Shown: one piece after another, positions 8,025 through 14,329 of the stretch | Numbering within the stretch: position 1 is the first letter of the stretch | Layout of the letters: each line of letters opens with the position of its first letter | NCBI GenBank assembly: GCA_023264635.1 | Contig: JAHFLT010000001.1 | Span: forward strand, 1-35,306 | Reading direction: 5' to 3' | DNA from: Candidatus Woesearchaeota archaeon | GTDB taxonomy: Archaea; Nanobdellota; Nanobdellia; Woesearchaeales; JAGVYF01 | DNA length: 35,306 nucleotides | The notes under the pieces: model-generated | What the model was told of the DNA's origin: nothing | What the model saw: the letters and a program-made list of their open reading frames with translations, nothing else | Databases searched by the model: none | Position numbers and translations under genes: made by a program

Positions 8025-8038
8025 TACTGATTCTATAT
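8024..8038 (+). repeat. Target-site duplication, left copy
   Basis: CTACTGATTCTATAT, identical to 8999-9013. The two copies directly abut the ends of the IS481-type element. Confidence 0.85.
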
Positions 8039-8075
8039 TCTATTATCCCGAAACTGGTTAACATCCCAAAACTAG

Positions 8076-8831
8076 TTAACGTCCTGTAAGTTCTTTCCAG
8101 ACCTCTCTAGGTGTTTTATATCCAAGGCTCATGTGTGGCCTCACATTGTTATAGTGATCTATGTAGTCTTTTAATGTAGTAAAAGTCCCTGTTAAGTACT
8201 CTGTTTTATACGTAAGAAAGAATCTTTCTACTTTACCATTTGTTTGTGGTCTATTCACTCTTGCTAGGCAGTGTTTTACGCCCATTGCCTGCAGTGATAC
8301 TTGATATGTGTTCAACTGGAGTAGTCCATTTCTGTCAGGGGTATTATTGTAATAGGTTGGACCATGATCAGTCATAACACCCTTTGGTTTTCCATATTCC
8401 AAAATTCCAGCCTTCAACAACGCAAGGCTGTTTTCTATTGTTGTACTTTTGTAAATTCCATAAGCCGTTATAAGTCTGGTTCTATCGTCGATGTACACAC
8501 TAAGATTTTCATTAGTAAATGGATCAAAGCTCCAATCCGTATGCCATAAATCGTTGGGGTTAGGAAGCTCATATCTAACCCATTTGCGAGGTTTTTGCTT
8601 TTTAACATTAGGAAGTACCAAGTTGTTTCTAACTAGTAGTTTTTCAATCTGTCTGTGGCTTATAGTGAAACCGCTCTTTTTGAGAACTTCTTCTATGCGA
8701 CAAGCACCATAACCAAACCGTTTACGTAAATCAAAAATGATAATTGCAGCGTTTTTTCCCAAGGACGTTTCGGGTCGCCCGGTTTTGTGGTCTTTGAGGC
8801 CATCCCAACCCCACTCCTGATATTCCCGCAT
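8076..8831 (-). CDS. IS481-type transposase, catalytic part
   Basis: 251 residues from an ATG at 8831. It has a second HTH-like region, then the retroviral-integrase-type DDE core: WHTDW (D99), VMTDHGPTYY (D155) and TNGKVERF (E202), followed by the typical ending YNNVRPHMSLGYKTPREVW. The N-terminal HTH lies in a separate upstream frame that ends at TAATG, overlapping this start. The full-length enzyme probably arises by -1 frameshifting at TTTAAAA (8834-8840). Without that, this part lacks its first DNA-binding helix. Confidence 0.85.
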   Translation of the reverse strand: MREYQEWGWDGLKDHKTGRPETSLGKNAAIIIFDLRKRFGYGACRIEEVLKKSGFTISHRQIEKLLVRNNLVLPNVKKQKPRKWVRYELPNPNDLWHTDWSFDPFTNENLSVYIDDRTRLITAYGIYKSTTIENSLALLKAGILEYGKPKGVMTDHGPTYYNNTPDRNGLLQLNTYQVSLQAMGVKHCLARVNRPQTNGKVERFFLTYKTEYLTGTFTTLKDYIDHYNNVRPHMSLGYKTPREVWKELTGR

Positions 8832-8947
8832 TATTTTAAAAATACTAGTCGACTGATTTTCTGAGCAAGAGCAATTTGCTTTATTGGAGTACCCTTCAAA
8901 ACTTGTTTAACAATCCAGACTCTTTTCTCAAATGTTAATTTGTACAT
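8831..8947 (-). CDS. IS481-type transposase, N-terminal HTH frame
   Basis: 38 codons encode a helix-turn-helix of the type found at the start of IS481/IS3-group transposases (FEKRVWIVKQVLKGTPIKQI then ALAQKIS). The frame ends at a TAA whose last base is the first base of the ATG of the catalytic ORF. A slippery heptamer T TTA AAA sits directly before the TAA. A -1 slip there gives SRLVFLKIMREY, which joins the catalytic frame without changing the expected length. A simple frameshift mutation is the alternative. Confidence 0.65.
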   Translation of the reverse strand: MYKLTFEKRVWIVKQVLKGTPIKQIALAQKISRLVFLK

Positions 8948-8950
8948 AGA

Positions 8951-8967
8951 CCTCACCACAAGTGAGG
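8951..8967 (-). promoter_or_regulatory. Hairpin just upstream of the transposase start
   Basis: CCTCAC-cacaa-GTGAGG can form a 6-bp stem a few bases before the HTH start codon on the minus strand. It could mask initiation from read-through transcripts, as in other insertion sequences. Confidence 0.35.
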
Positions 8968-8998
8968 TTTATATGTTAACTAAAAACGGGATAGCACA

Positions 8999-9013
8999 CT
9001 ACTGATTCTATAT
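8999..9013 (+). repeat. Target-site duplication, right copy
   Basis: CTACTGATTCTATAT, identical to 8024-8038. Fifteen bp is at the upper end of the range reported for IS481-group elements. Confidence 0.85.
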
Positions 9014-9020
9014 GACAAGA

Positions 9021-9030
9021 TTTATAATAT
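9021..9030 (+). promoter_or_regulatory. TATA box for the HNH gene
   Basis: TTTATAATAT lies 22-31 bp before the ATG at 9052, preceded by purine-rich AAGA as a possible BRE. The transcript would be leaderless or nearly so. It lies only about 8 bp from the IS481-type target duplication. Confidence 0.55.
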
Positions 9031-9051
9031 TAAAATTAAATTATAATACAA

Positions 9052-9357
9052 ATGAATAGATGGAACATACCTAAAGATCTTGAAATTAAAATAATCAATA
9101 GAGATAAATCTTGTGTTTATTGTCATTCAGAATTTAATAAAAAATCGTATAAGGAACTGGCAACTTGGGAACATATTGATAACAATGCAAAAAATATATC
9201 TAAAGATAACATTGTTTTATGCTGTACTTCTTGTAATGCAAGTAAAGGCATTAAGATGTTACCTGAATGGTTTAATAATCCTTATTGCCAAAAAAAGAAA
9301 ATCAATAAAGATACAGTCACAAGCATAGTTAAAAAGTCAATTGAGTCTTCTGATTAA
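9052..9357 (+). CDS. Small HNH endonuclease-like protein
   Basis: 101 residues. A zinc-binding pair CVYC (21-24) and second pair CTSC (58-61) frame the HNH core: WEHIDN with the first His at 41, KDNIVL with the Asn at 53, and CNASKG. This is the usual McrA/HNH pattern of C2-type minimal nucleases. It is AT-rich compared with its neighbours. It lies alone inside a 15-bp inverted repeat (8010-8024 / 9372-9386), so it may have arrived as part of a small mobile unit, homing-like or a defence fragment. Substrate unknown. Confidence 0.75.
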   Translation: MNRWNIPKDLEIKIINRDKSCVYCHSEFNKKSYKELATWEHIDNNAKNISKDNIVLCCTSCNASKGIKMLPEWFNNPYCQKKKINKDTVTSIVKKSIESSD

Positions 9358-9371
9358 TTTACGATTTATAC

Positions 9372-9386
9372 GAGCCCCAACTCAAA
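9372..9386 (-). repeat. Right arm of the 15-bp inverted repeat around the HNH gene
   Basis: GAGCCCCAACTCAAA, exactly complementary to 8010-8024. Confidence 0.75.
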
Positions 9387-9484
9387 CTCTTCTTCGCTTT
9401 GCTCCTCGTTCCTCCCACTTCGTAGTCGGAATGATTTAACAGGAATTTTACGGTTCACTTCGCTGCGCTCGTTCTCCCAAATTG
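9387..9484. repeat. GC-rich purine/pyrimidine-skewed repeats
   Basis: The segment holds blocks such as TTCGCTTTGCTCCTCG and CACTTCGCTGCGCTCG, i.e. GAGCGAAGCGA-like sequence on the minus strand. Related blocks recur at 9691-9752 and 11515-11620. Compared with the left inverted-repeat arm (about 7970-8024), these blocks look like insertions into a once simpler sequence. They resemble dispersed selfish repeats seen near gene ends in some archaea. Confidence 0.45.
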
Positions 9485-9661
9485 AATTTTCATTTCTTGA
9501 AGAAAAACTATAACGGAAAGCAGGTTGCCATTGTCGCACACAAAGCTCCGCAGTTGTCTCTTGATGTAATTTTGAAACACATAACTTGGGAACAAGCATT
9601 TGCGGAAGATTGGAGAAAAAGAAAAGCATGGCAACCTGGCTGGGAATATGTTCTTGAATAA
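9485..9661 (+). pseudogene. C-terminal remnant of a histidine phosphatase family protein
   Basis: An open frame of 58 codons up to the TAA at 9659-9661 has the usual C-terminal part of histidine phosphatase (phosphoglycerate-mutase-like) proteins: VAIVAHKAPQLSLDVIL, with the second catalytic His in AHKAPQ, then WEQAF, DWRKRKAWQPGWEYVLE. There is no start codon, and the N-terminal half with the RHG motif is absent. The 5' border runs directly into a GC-rich repeat block, which suggests recombination there truncated the gene. Confidence 0.6.
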
Positions 9662-9840
9662 AGTTTTGCCCCTTAATTATTAAGACGTCCTTTTCTCGAC
9701 TCACTCCGCTTCGATCCGTGCCACGCTGCGCTCTCGTTTCGCTCCACTCAGGTCACTTAACAATGATCCTGACGTTAGGCGTAATTCAGAATTTGGCTTT
9801 CCCCCCGCCACCCACCCAACTGACGGCGCGCTAATCATAA
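9662..9840. repeat. GC-rich repeat stretch upstream of the fusion gene
   Basis: No gene. 9691-9752 repeats the CCGCTTCG / GCTGCGCTC / TTTCGCTCC type of sequence seen at 9387-9484. ACGTTAGGC at about 9773-9781 recurs at about 11685-11693 on the far side of the next gene. GACGGCGCGCT (about 9823-9833) is nearly the complement of AGCGCGCGCCGTC (about 11486-11498). The next gene is therefore bordered by both a short direct and a short inverted repeat. Confidence 0.45.
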
Positions 9841-9850
9841 ACTATAATAA
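9841..9850 (+). promoter_or_regulatory. TATA-like box for the kinase/PP-loop gene
   Basis: ACTATAATAA lies about 23-32 bp before the ATG at 9873. Confidence 0.45.
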
Positions 9851-9872
9851 CAGTGAATTTAATCATTAGGAT

Positions 9873-11519
9873 ATGAACAGAATTGCAATTTTTGGAGAGC
9901 CAGGCACTGGCAAAACAACCACCGTTAAAAAGATTGCCAAGCTTATCAATTGTAAAATAATAGAGGCATCTAAGGCAGTCGTTTTTCCTATTGCCTTAAA
10001 TTTTGAAAAATTACCCAGAGAAGACTATTTGTTGAGAGAGTTAGATAAGATTTCAAAAAAGAGAAGTCGAAAAGTGAGTAGAGAAATGGCAATGAATACT
10101 TTTATTCGTTTGAAAGAAACTTACTCTCCCGATTTCATTGCAAGGGTACTGCATGAGATTTATGTAAAAAATTCTGAGTATAAATCTGTGATTTTTTCCG
10201 GTTTACGAGGATTAGACAATGTCAACTACTGCAGATTACATAACGACTTGGTTGTCTACCTTAAAGCAGACAAAAATGAATTAATAAATCGTCTGCGTAA
10301 AGAAAAAGGATATACTCAACAACAGGCACTAACTGAATTAAAAAAAGAACAAGATCTATACAATACAAAAAAGATAGAAAAAGTGGCCGATTTAGTTATA
10401 AACACCTCCACAAATGATGTAACCCAGGTTTCTAAAAAGATTTTATCAAAACTTGAAAGCTGGAACAGAGTGTGCAAAAGATGTGTCAATACAGGTAAAA
10501 ATCCAACCATTAAATTTGACAAAAATGGTTACTGTAATATCTGTAGTTCTTACATTGCGCATCTTGATTTGCCTCACCTGAAAAAAGAGTTGGATTTTCT
10601 TAAATCATTTAAAGGGACTGGAAAAGGAAAATATGATGTTTTGGTTGGTATATCTGGAGGTAAAGACAGTACTGCCACCTTATACACTATTAAGCAAATG
10701 GGATTTACACCACTTCCTGTAACGCTTGATTTAGGATATCTCCCGGAAACAACAATTCCTAGAGCAAGAGAAATGGCGAAACTTCTAAACACAGATTATG
10801 AAGTTATAGATATAAGAAAATATATTAGAAAAATTGATTTAGCTTCATACAAGAAAACAATTAAACTTTATAAAGAACCATTCACGCTTGAGACAAAAAT
10901 AAAATTCAAGAAAGCTTATGAAATAGGCAGAAAACATTATTCTGTCAGGTGCAAACATTCTCCAATTTTTGTAAGAACGTGTCAGCTGTGTAGAAGAATG
11001 GTTATCAGGTCGTACTATAGCGAAGCCTTGAAACGAGGAGTCAATGTAATGATATTAGGAATTAATGAGTGGACAAATCTTAGCGTTGCACAAAAAGGGA
11101 AGGGATACAAAGTTTCAGGAGTAAGAAAACTTAAACCTACTAAAAACAAGCAGGCCGTATATGTTTTTCACCTGCCTTTCTTGCTCCAAAGAAATAGTAA
11201 AGATACTAAAAAAATATTAGACAAGATAGGTTGGACTCCTCCAAAGGGGGAAGATTTTATTGAATCAAATTCTAACTCTTGCTTATATGCGCGATCAACA
11301 GAACGAATGGCAAAAAGATTATTAGAGTTCCATCCTGATAGTACAAGATTAGCTCGAGAAGTAACTGTCGGGTTTATTACAAAAAAACAAGCTCTAAAAG
11401 CACTGGGCAAAATACACCCTTACAAATATACTCCTCGCCAAGTTTTAGAAAGAGCAGGTATTATATCAAAACAAAATGAGAAACAGCGCGCGCCGTCCCG
11501 CCACCGAGTGACCTCCTGA
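9873..11519 (+). CDS. P-loop kinase / PP-loop ATP pyrophosphatase fusion protein
   Basis: 548 residues in two parts. Residues 1-195 are a nucleoside/nucleotide-kinase-like domain with a Walker A GEPGTGKTT (8-16) and a plausible lid (NRLRKEKGYTQQQA). Residues 200-540 are a PP-loop ATPase of the WbpG/N-acetyl-sugar amidotransferase-like group. These carry an N-terminal four-Cys knuckle CKRC...CNIC (201-224), the PP-loop GISGGKDSTA (259-268), a CQLC pair (370-373) and a C-terminal GFITKKQALKAL motif. PP-loop enzymes adenylate a carbonyl or similar group for N or S transfer; the acceptor is unknown here. The last ten residues (RAPSRHRVTS) come from GC-rich repeat DNA, so the native C-terminus may have been replaced. 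The body is AT-rich and the gene is alone, consistent with transfer. Confidence 0.65.
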   Translation: MNRIAIFGEPGTGKTTTVKKIAKLINCKIIEASKAVVFPIALNFEKLPREDYLLRELDKISKKRSRKVSREMAMNTFIRLKETYSPDFIARVLHEIYVKNSEYKSVIFSGLRGLDNVNYCRLHNDLVVYLKADKNELINRLRKEKGYTQQQALTELKKEQDLYNTKKIEKVADLVINTSTNDVTQVSKKILSKLESWNRVCKRCVNTGKNPTIKFDKNGYCNICSSYIAHLDLPHLKKELDFLKSFKGTGKGKYDVLVGISGGKDSTATLYTIKQMGFTPLPVTLDLGYLPETTIPRAREMAKLLNTDYEVIDIRKYIRKIDLASYKKTIKLYKEPFTLETKIKFKKAYEIGRKHYSVRCKHSPIFVRTCQLCRRMVIRSYYSEALKRGVNVMILGINEWTNLSVAQKGKGYKVSGVRKLKPTKNKQAVYVFHLPFLLQRNSKDTKKILDKIGWTPPKGEDFIESNSNSCLYARSTERMAKRLLEFHPDSTRLAREVTVGFITKKQALKALGKIHPYKYTPRQVLERAGIISKQNEKQRAPSRHRVTS

Positions 11520-11700
11520 CTCTTCGCCAGCCCTTCGGGACATTGCACTTTTTCCTTCGGAAAACTACGCAGAACAGCAACTATACGAAAACCTCGTTGC
11601 ACTTCGGTTTCACAAATCCTCGTCATCTCTAAAAAAATTTCCAGCTCTGTTTCACTAGGGAAAAAATTTCGTTTAGTTGCATACGTTAGGCACAGTAAAA
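11486..11700. repeat. GC-rich repeat stretch downstream of the fusion gene
   Basis: It begins inside the last codons of the fusion gene with AGCGCGCGCCGTC, then has several CTTCGG-containing blocks (CCCTTCGGGAC, TTTTCCTTCGGAAAA as a perfect stem, GCACTTCGGTTTC), and ends with ACGTTAGGC near 11685. No supported gene on either strand. A minus-strand open frame here is made of this repetitive sequence. Confidence 0.45.
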
Positions 11701-11710
11701 AAGAAAAAAT

Positions 11711-11719
11711 CTTATATAG
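11711..11719 (+). promoter_or_regulatory. TATA box for the 11761 gene
   Basis: CTTATATAG lies about 42-50 bp before the ATG. A GAGGTG ribosome site follows at 11750-11755. Confidence 0.55.
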
Positions 11720-11760
11720 CAATAAGCCCGCCCATCTGACCAAAACAATGAGGTGTTAAT

Positions 11761-12270
11761 ATGAAAAGTGTTAATATGCAAAAAGCTTCCTTATCGCTTT
11801 TGCTTGCGTTATGTGGAACTGGTTATGCTGAAGAAGGCATCACCGAAATTCTGGAGAAGAGTGACATCGCAACCAAACAAGCATCCCTGTATGCCAGTGG
11901 ATTTGTTATAACGAAAACAAGTGCAGCTACTGTATGGTATGATGAGAAAATTTTCCCACGGTGCCAGGTGCGCTACTTATTTGATGATGAGAAGCATTTG
12001 ACGAGCATGACTATGGACATTTATGAGAATACCGACAATCATGTGTGCCATCACCATTATACCTTTGTAGATGAGGATGCCGATGGAAAAATTGATTCGC
12101 TGGAGCACGGCTATGCCAGCAAGTTTGCTGATGACTACTTCAACACTATGCACACTGCAACATTTGCACTTGTTCAAGCGCAAAAAAGGTTTGTGGAGCT
12201 ACATGGAGAACTCGGTGTTAGCGATATCTCTACAAAATGGATAGAAAAATACCGCAGTGAAAAAAAATAA
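11761..12270 (+). CDS. Secreted protein with an EF-hand-like loop
   Basis: 169 residues with a signal peptide ending near GTGYAEEG. The mature part contains VRYLF and, at about residue 102-113, DEDADGKIDSLE, a textbook 12-residue EF-hand calcium loop (D-x-D-x-D-G-x-I-D-x-x-E). A helical ending (FALVQAQKRFVEL) follows. A similar layout is found in the lipoprotein at 13736, so the two are probably paralogues around the beta-CASP gene. Start chosen by GAGGTG six bases upstream; a second ATG 15 bases later is possible. Calcium binding is inference. Confidence 0.6.
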   Translation: MKSVNMQKASLSLLLALCGTGYAEEGITEILEKSDIATKQASLYASGFVITKTSAATVWYDEKIFPRCQVRYLFDDEKHLTSMTMDIYENTDNHVCHHHYTFVDEDADGKIDSLEHGYASKFADDYFNTMHTATFALVQAQKRFVELHGELGVSDISTKWIEKYRSEKK

Positions 12271-12308
12271 GCAAAACTATTTGAAGAGAGAAAACTAGGT
12301 GCTTCTTT

Positions 12309-13712
12309 GTGAACGTTACTTTCACTAGTTATGGTGCCGCCGAGTGTGTTGCCGGCTCAAGACATCTTTTAACAGTGAATGATTACAAGCTACTTGTAGA
12401 TATAGGTTATGAACATAGCCACCTTCCAGAACCACTTGGTTTCGATTCAGCGTCTTTGGATGCCCTTGTGCTCACACATGGTCATGCAGATCATGTCGGA
12501 AGATTATATGAACTCGTGTACCAAGGATTCTGCGGACCAATATATACTCATCCAGCGACGAAAGATATCTGTCGTGTCCAACTGGAAGAAGAGCTTATCA
12601 TCTCAATGTTCCGGAAGGGCAAAAGAGTCAAACAACACCAGATAGATCGTGCAAAACAGGAGATAGAAAAGATAGTTGATAGAATCACTCCCATCCCGTA
12701 TGGACAAAAGCAGGTGCTGACACAATCTCTAACACGTACAACACTAGATGCTGGCCACCTTATTGGTTCTGAACAGGAGTTATTTACAGTAGACAATATC
12801 ACCATTGGGTGCGGGGGTGATTTGGGAAGAACTGATGCAGAGATACCATTTACTAGAAAACCAGAACAGCTTCCAAAGAATCTCGATTTTTATGTTCTTG
12901 AGGGAACATATGGCACAAAAGTACACACGAGAACGCGGTCTTTTAGTGATGAACTGATAGATTGGATTCAACTAGCACATAGTCGTGGAGGCAAGCTTGT
13001 CTTTCCGACATTCAGCATCCAGCGTGCACAACACATGCTCATCTACTTATTCCATCTTTATGAACAAAAGAAAATTCCGAAGATAGATATAGTTTTTGAT
13101 AGTCCATCAGCAGAAAAAGTTAATAAGATTGTTCTTAAGCACATTAACTGCCTTGATGTCCTTACACAGAAGTTGTTCACAAATGCTACGCACAACCCGT
13201 TCAGATTTTCGGCGTTGAAATATACTCGGAACACACAGGAGAGTATTGCTCTTGGTTCAAGAAAGACTCCGGCAGTTATTATTACTTCCTCTGGTATGTG
13301 TAATGGGGGTAGGGTTGAGAATTATTTAGCTAAGATAATACAAGACAAGCGTAATGTTCTTGTGTTGACTGGTTATCAGGCACAAGGCACGAAAGGGTCT
13401 TATCTAGCCAATGGTGCACATGAAATACGCGTTAAGGGGAAAAAAGTGTATGTGAATGCTACTATTGGAAAAGTCCACGGTTTCTCGGGGCACTCCGACT
13501 GCCAGGAAAGCATTAAGCACCTCAAAAGCAGCAATGACCCCAACAAAGGAGAGGATTTCGCTGGTATTTTCCTTGTACATGGAGAAAAGCAAAACCTTTG
13601 TGATTTAAAACAAATGCTAAATAGCGTTGGCTTTCGCAATGTCGTTGTCGCTGAAAAAGGGAAGACGTACAATCTGTATGAGATGTACCAAAAGTTTCAT
13701 AAACTGATATAA
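12309..13712 (+). CDS. Beta-CASP family metallo-beta-lactamase ribonuclease (CPSF/RNase J-like)
   Basis: 467 residues. Metallo-beta-lactamase motifs: THGHADHVG (56-64), the HLIGSEQ histidine, and a GGDLGRTD segment. The beta-CASP motifs follow: LEGTYG, PTFSIQRAQ, SSGMCNGGR and the final HGFSGHSD. The N-terminal KH domains of archaeal aCPSF1 are missing, so this is the shorter aCPSF2-like type, an endo/5'-exonuclease for RNA processing or decay. Start is GTG at 12309 with AGGTG a few bases upstream. It lies between two small secreted-protein genes in the same direction, 38 bases after the first. Confidence 0.88.
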   Translation: MNVTFTSYGAAECVAGSRHLLTVNDYKLLVDIGYEHSHLPEPLGFDSASLDALVLTHGHADHVGRLYELVYQGFCGPIYTHPATKDICRVQLEEELIISMFRKGKRVKQHQIDRAKQEIEKIVDRITPIPYGQKQVLTQSLTRTTLDAGHLIGSEQELFTVDNITIGCGGDLGRTDAEIPFTRKPEQLPKNLDFYVLEGTYGTKVHTRTRSFSDELIDWIQLAHSRGGKLVFPTFSIQRAQHMLIYLFHLYEQKKIPKIDIVFDSPSAEKVNKIVLKHINCLDVLTQKLFTNATHNPFRFSALKYTRNTQESIALGSRKTPAVIITSSGMCNGGRVENYLAKIIQDKRNVLVLTGYQAQGTKGSYLANGAHEIRVKGKKVYVNATIGKVHGFSGHSDCQESIKHLKSSNDPNKGEDFAGIFLVHGEKQNLCDLKQMLNSVGFRNVVVAEKGKTYNLYEMYQKFHKLI

Positions 13713-13735
13713 TTCTCCGTTTGCTGGTGAGTGAT

Positions 13736-14329
13736 ATGAAAAGAACTCTAATCGCGTTGATTGGTACTGCTTTATTGACTGGGTGTAGTGGAACTGGAGA
13801 AAACCCAAAAGAAGAGAAAAATGTGAGTTTTCCAAAATCAACTTCGAAAGAAGAATTGTCCAGTTTAGTAGCACAATATAGTGTAAAAAACAAAGATGTG
13901 GAAGAATGGAAGATAAGAGCCACTGTTATTAAAAAAGGATGTGATGGTGATTTTACTGTAAGGTATTATTTCAACAAAGCCAGGGAAGAGGATAGTCTAA
14001 CGGTTACCTATAACGCTAACACTCACTCCATCGGACAGTTTCATGATTTTCATGATTTAGATGTAGTCGACGATGGTGCTGATGGCATTATAGATTTAGT
14101 GATCATGAAACATATTATCATCACTAGGTATACAAATCAGAAATGGATAAACCACTCCACTTTTCAAGGAGATATAAATCAGGTGGTAAATCATGCCCAG
14201 AAAGTGTATGATGTTTATCGTACTTTACTCGATGTAGAAAAGCATAGACCTAAGAAAGTGCCTCCTACTCCTGCAGAATTACCATTTGGAGTTATCTCAC
14301 AACGCTCAAATCCACAACATTTGAGATAG
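13736..14329 (+). CDS. Lipoprotein related to the 11761 protein
   Basis: 197 residues from the ATG at 13736, preceded by GGTGA. The lipobox LLTGC places the lipidated Cys at 17. The mature domain has VRYYF and VDDGADGIIDLV in the same order as VRYLF and DEDADGKIDSLE of the protein at 11761, with two loop ligands lost (D to G at position 3, E to I at 12). The helical region with NQVVNHAQKVYDVYR also matches. Probably a diverged paralogue anchored in the membrane. Its last 38 bases overlap the 3' end of the convergent RSH gene. Function unknown. Confidence 0.6.
   Translation: MKRTLIALIGTALLTGCSGTGENPKEEKNVSFPKSTSKEELSSLVAQYSVKNKDVEEWKIRATVIKKGCDGDFTVRYYFNKAREEDSLTVTYNANTHSIGQFHDFHDLDVVDDGADGIIDLVIMKHIIITRYTNQKWINHSTFQGDINQVVNHAQKVYDVYRTLLDVEKHRPKKVPPTPAELPFGVISQRSNPQHLR

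Larger units (their letters stand above)
7671..8038. other. Gene-free stretch with stem-loops, left of the IS481-type element
   Basis: No coding frame is supported here. Visible structures are a hairpin GTTTCCAG/CTGGAAAC at 7789-7815 and a tight hairpin AAAACGC-caa-GCGTTTT at 7859-7875, the latter enclosed by GGGAAA (7836-7841) and TTTCCC (7883-7888). The latter could be a terminator or part of a small RNA. The right end carries the left arm of an inverted repeat (8010-8024) and the first target duplication copy of the inserted IS (8024-8038). Confidence 0.5.
8039..8998 (-). mobile_element. IS481-type insertion sequence, 960 bp
   Basis: Imperfect inverted repeats start right inside the 15-bp duplications. 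Both ends share TATCCCG and GTTAACAT at the same spacing (left 8044-8064; the right end is the complement). A single transposase is encoded on the minus strand. Intact duplications and a nearly intact gene show a recent insertion, here into the region upstream of the HNH gene and inside that gene's inverted repeat. The left end has two tandem copies of an AACT-R-GTTAAC motif (about 8050-8083), perhaps transposase binding sites. Confidence 0.85.

Noticed and set aside
9366-9704. 112-codon minus-strand frame
   Set aside because: Antisense to the histidine-phosphatase remnant and repeat blocks, whose plus-strand reading matches a known family.
9773-11693. GTTAGGC copies (with ATTTAAC and GTTAAAT near 7950-8010 and 9433) suggested integron attC sites
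   Set aside because: No complementary RYYYAAC lies 57-141 bp upstream of either GTTAGGC. The one ATTTAAC/GTTAAAT pair of the right size has little internal pairing, and no integron integrase gene is in the window.
11420-11743. 107-codon minus-strand frame behind the fusion gene
   Set aside because: Made mostly of GC-rich repeat sequence and the antisense of the fusion gene end; no recognisable protein pattern.
12062-12130. DEDADGKIDSLE as a dockerin domain
   Set aside because: Only one calcium loop is present and the second dockerin repeat is absent; called EF-hand-like only.
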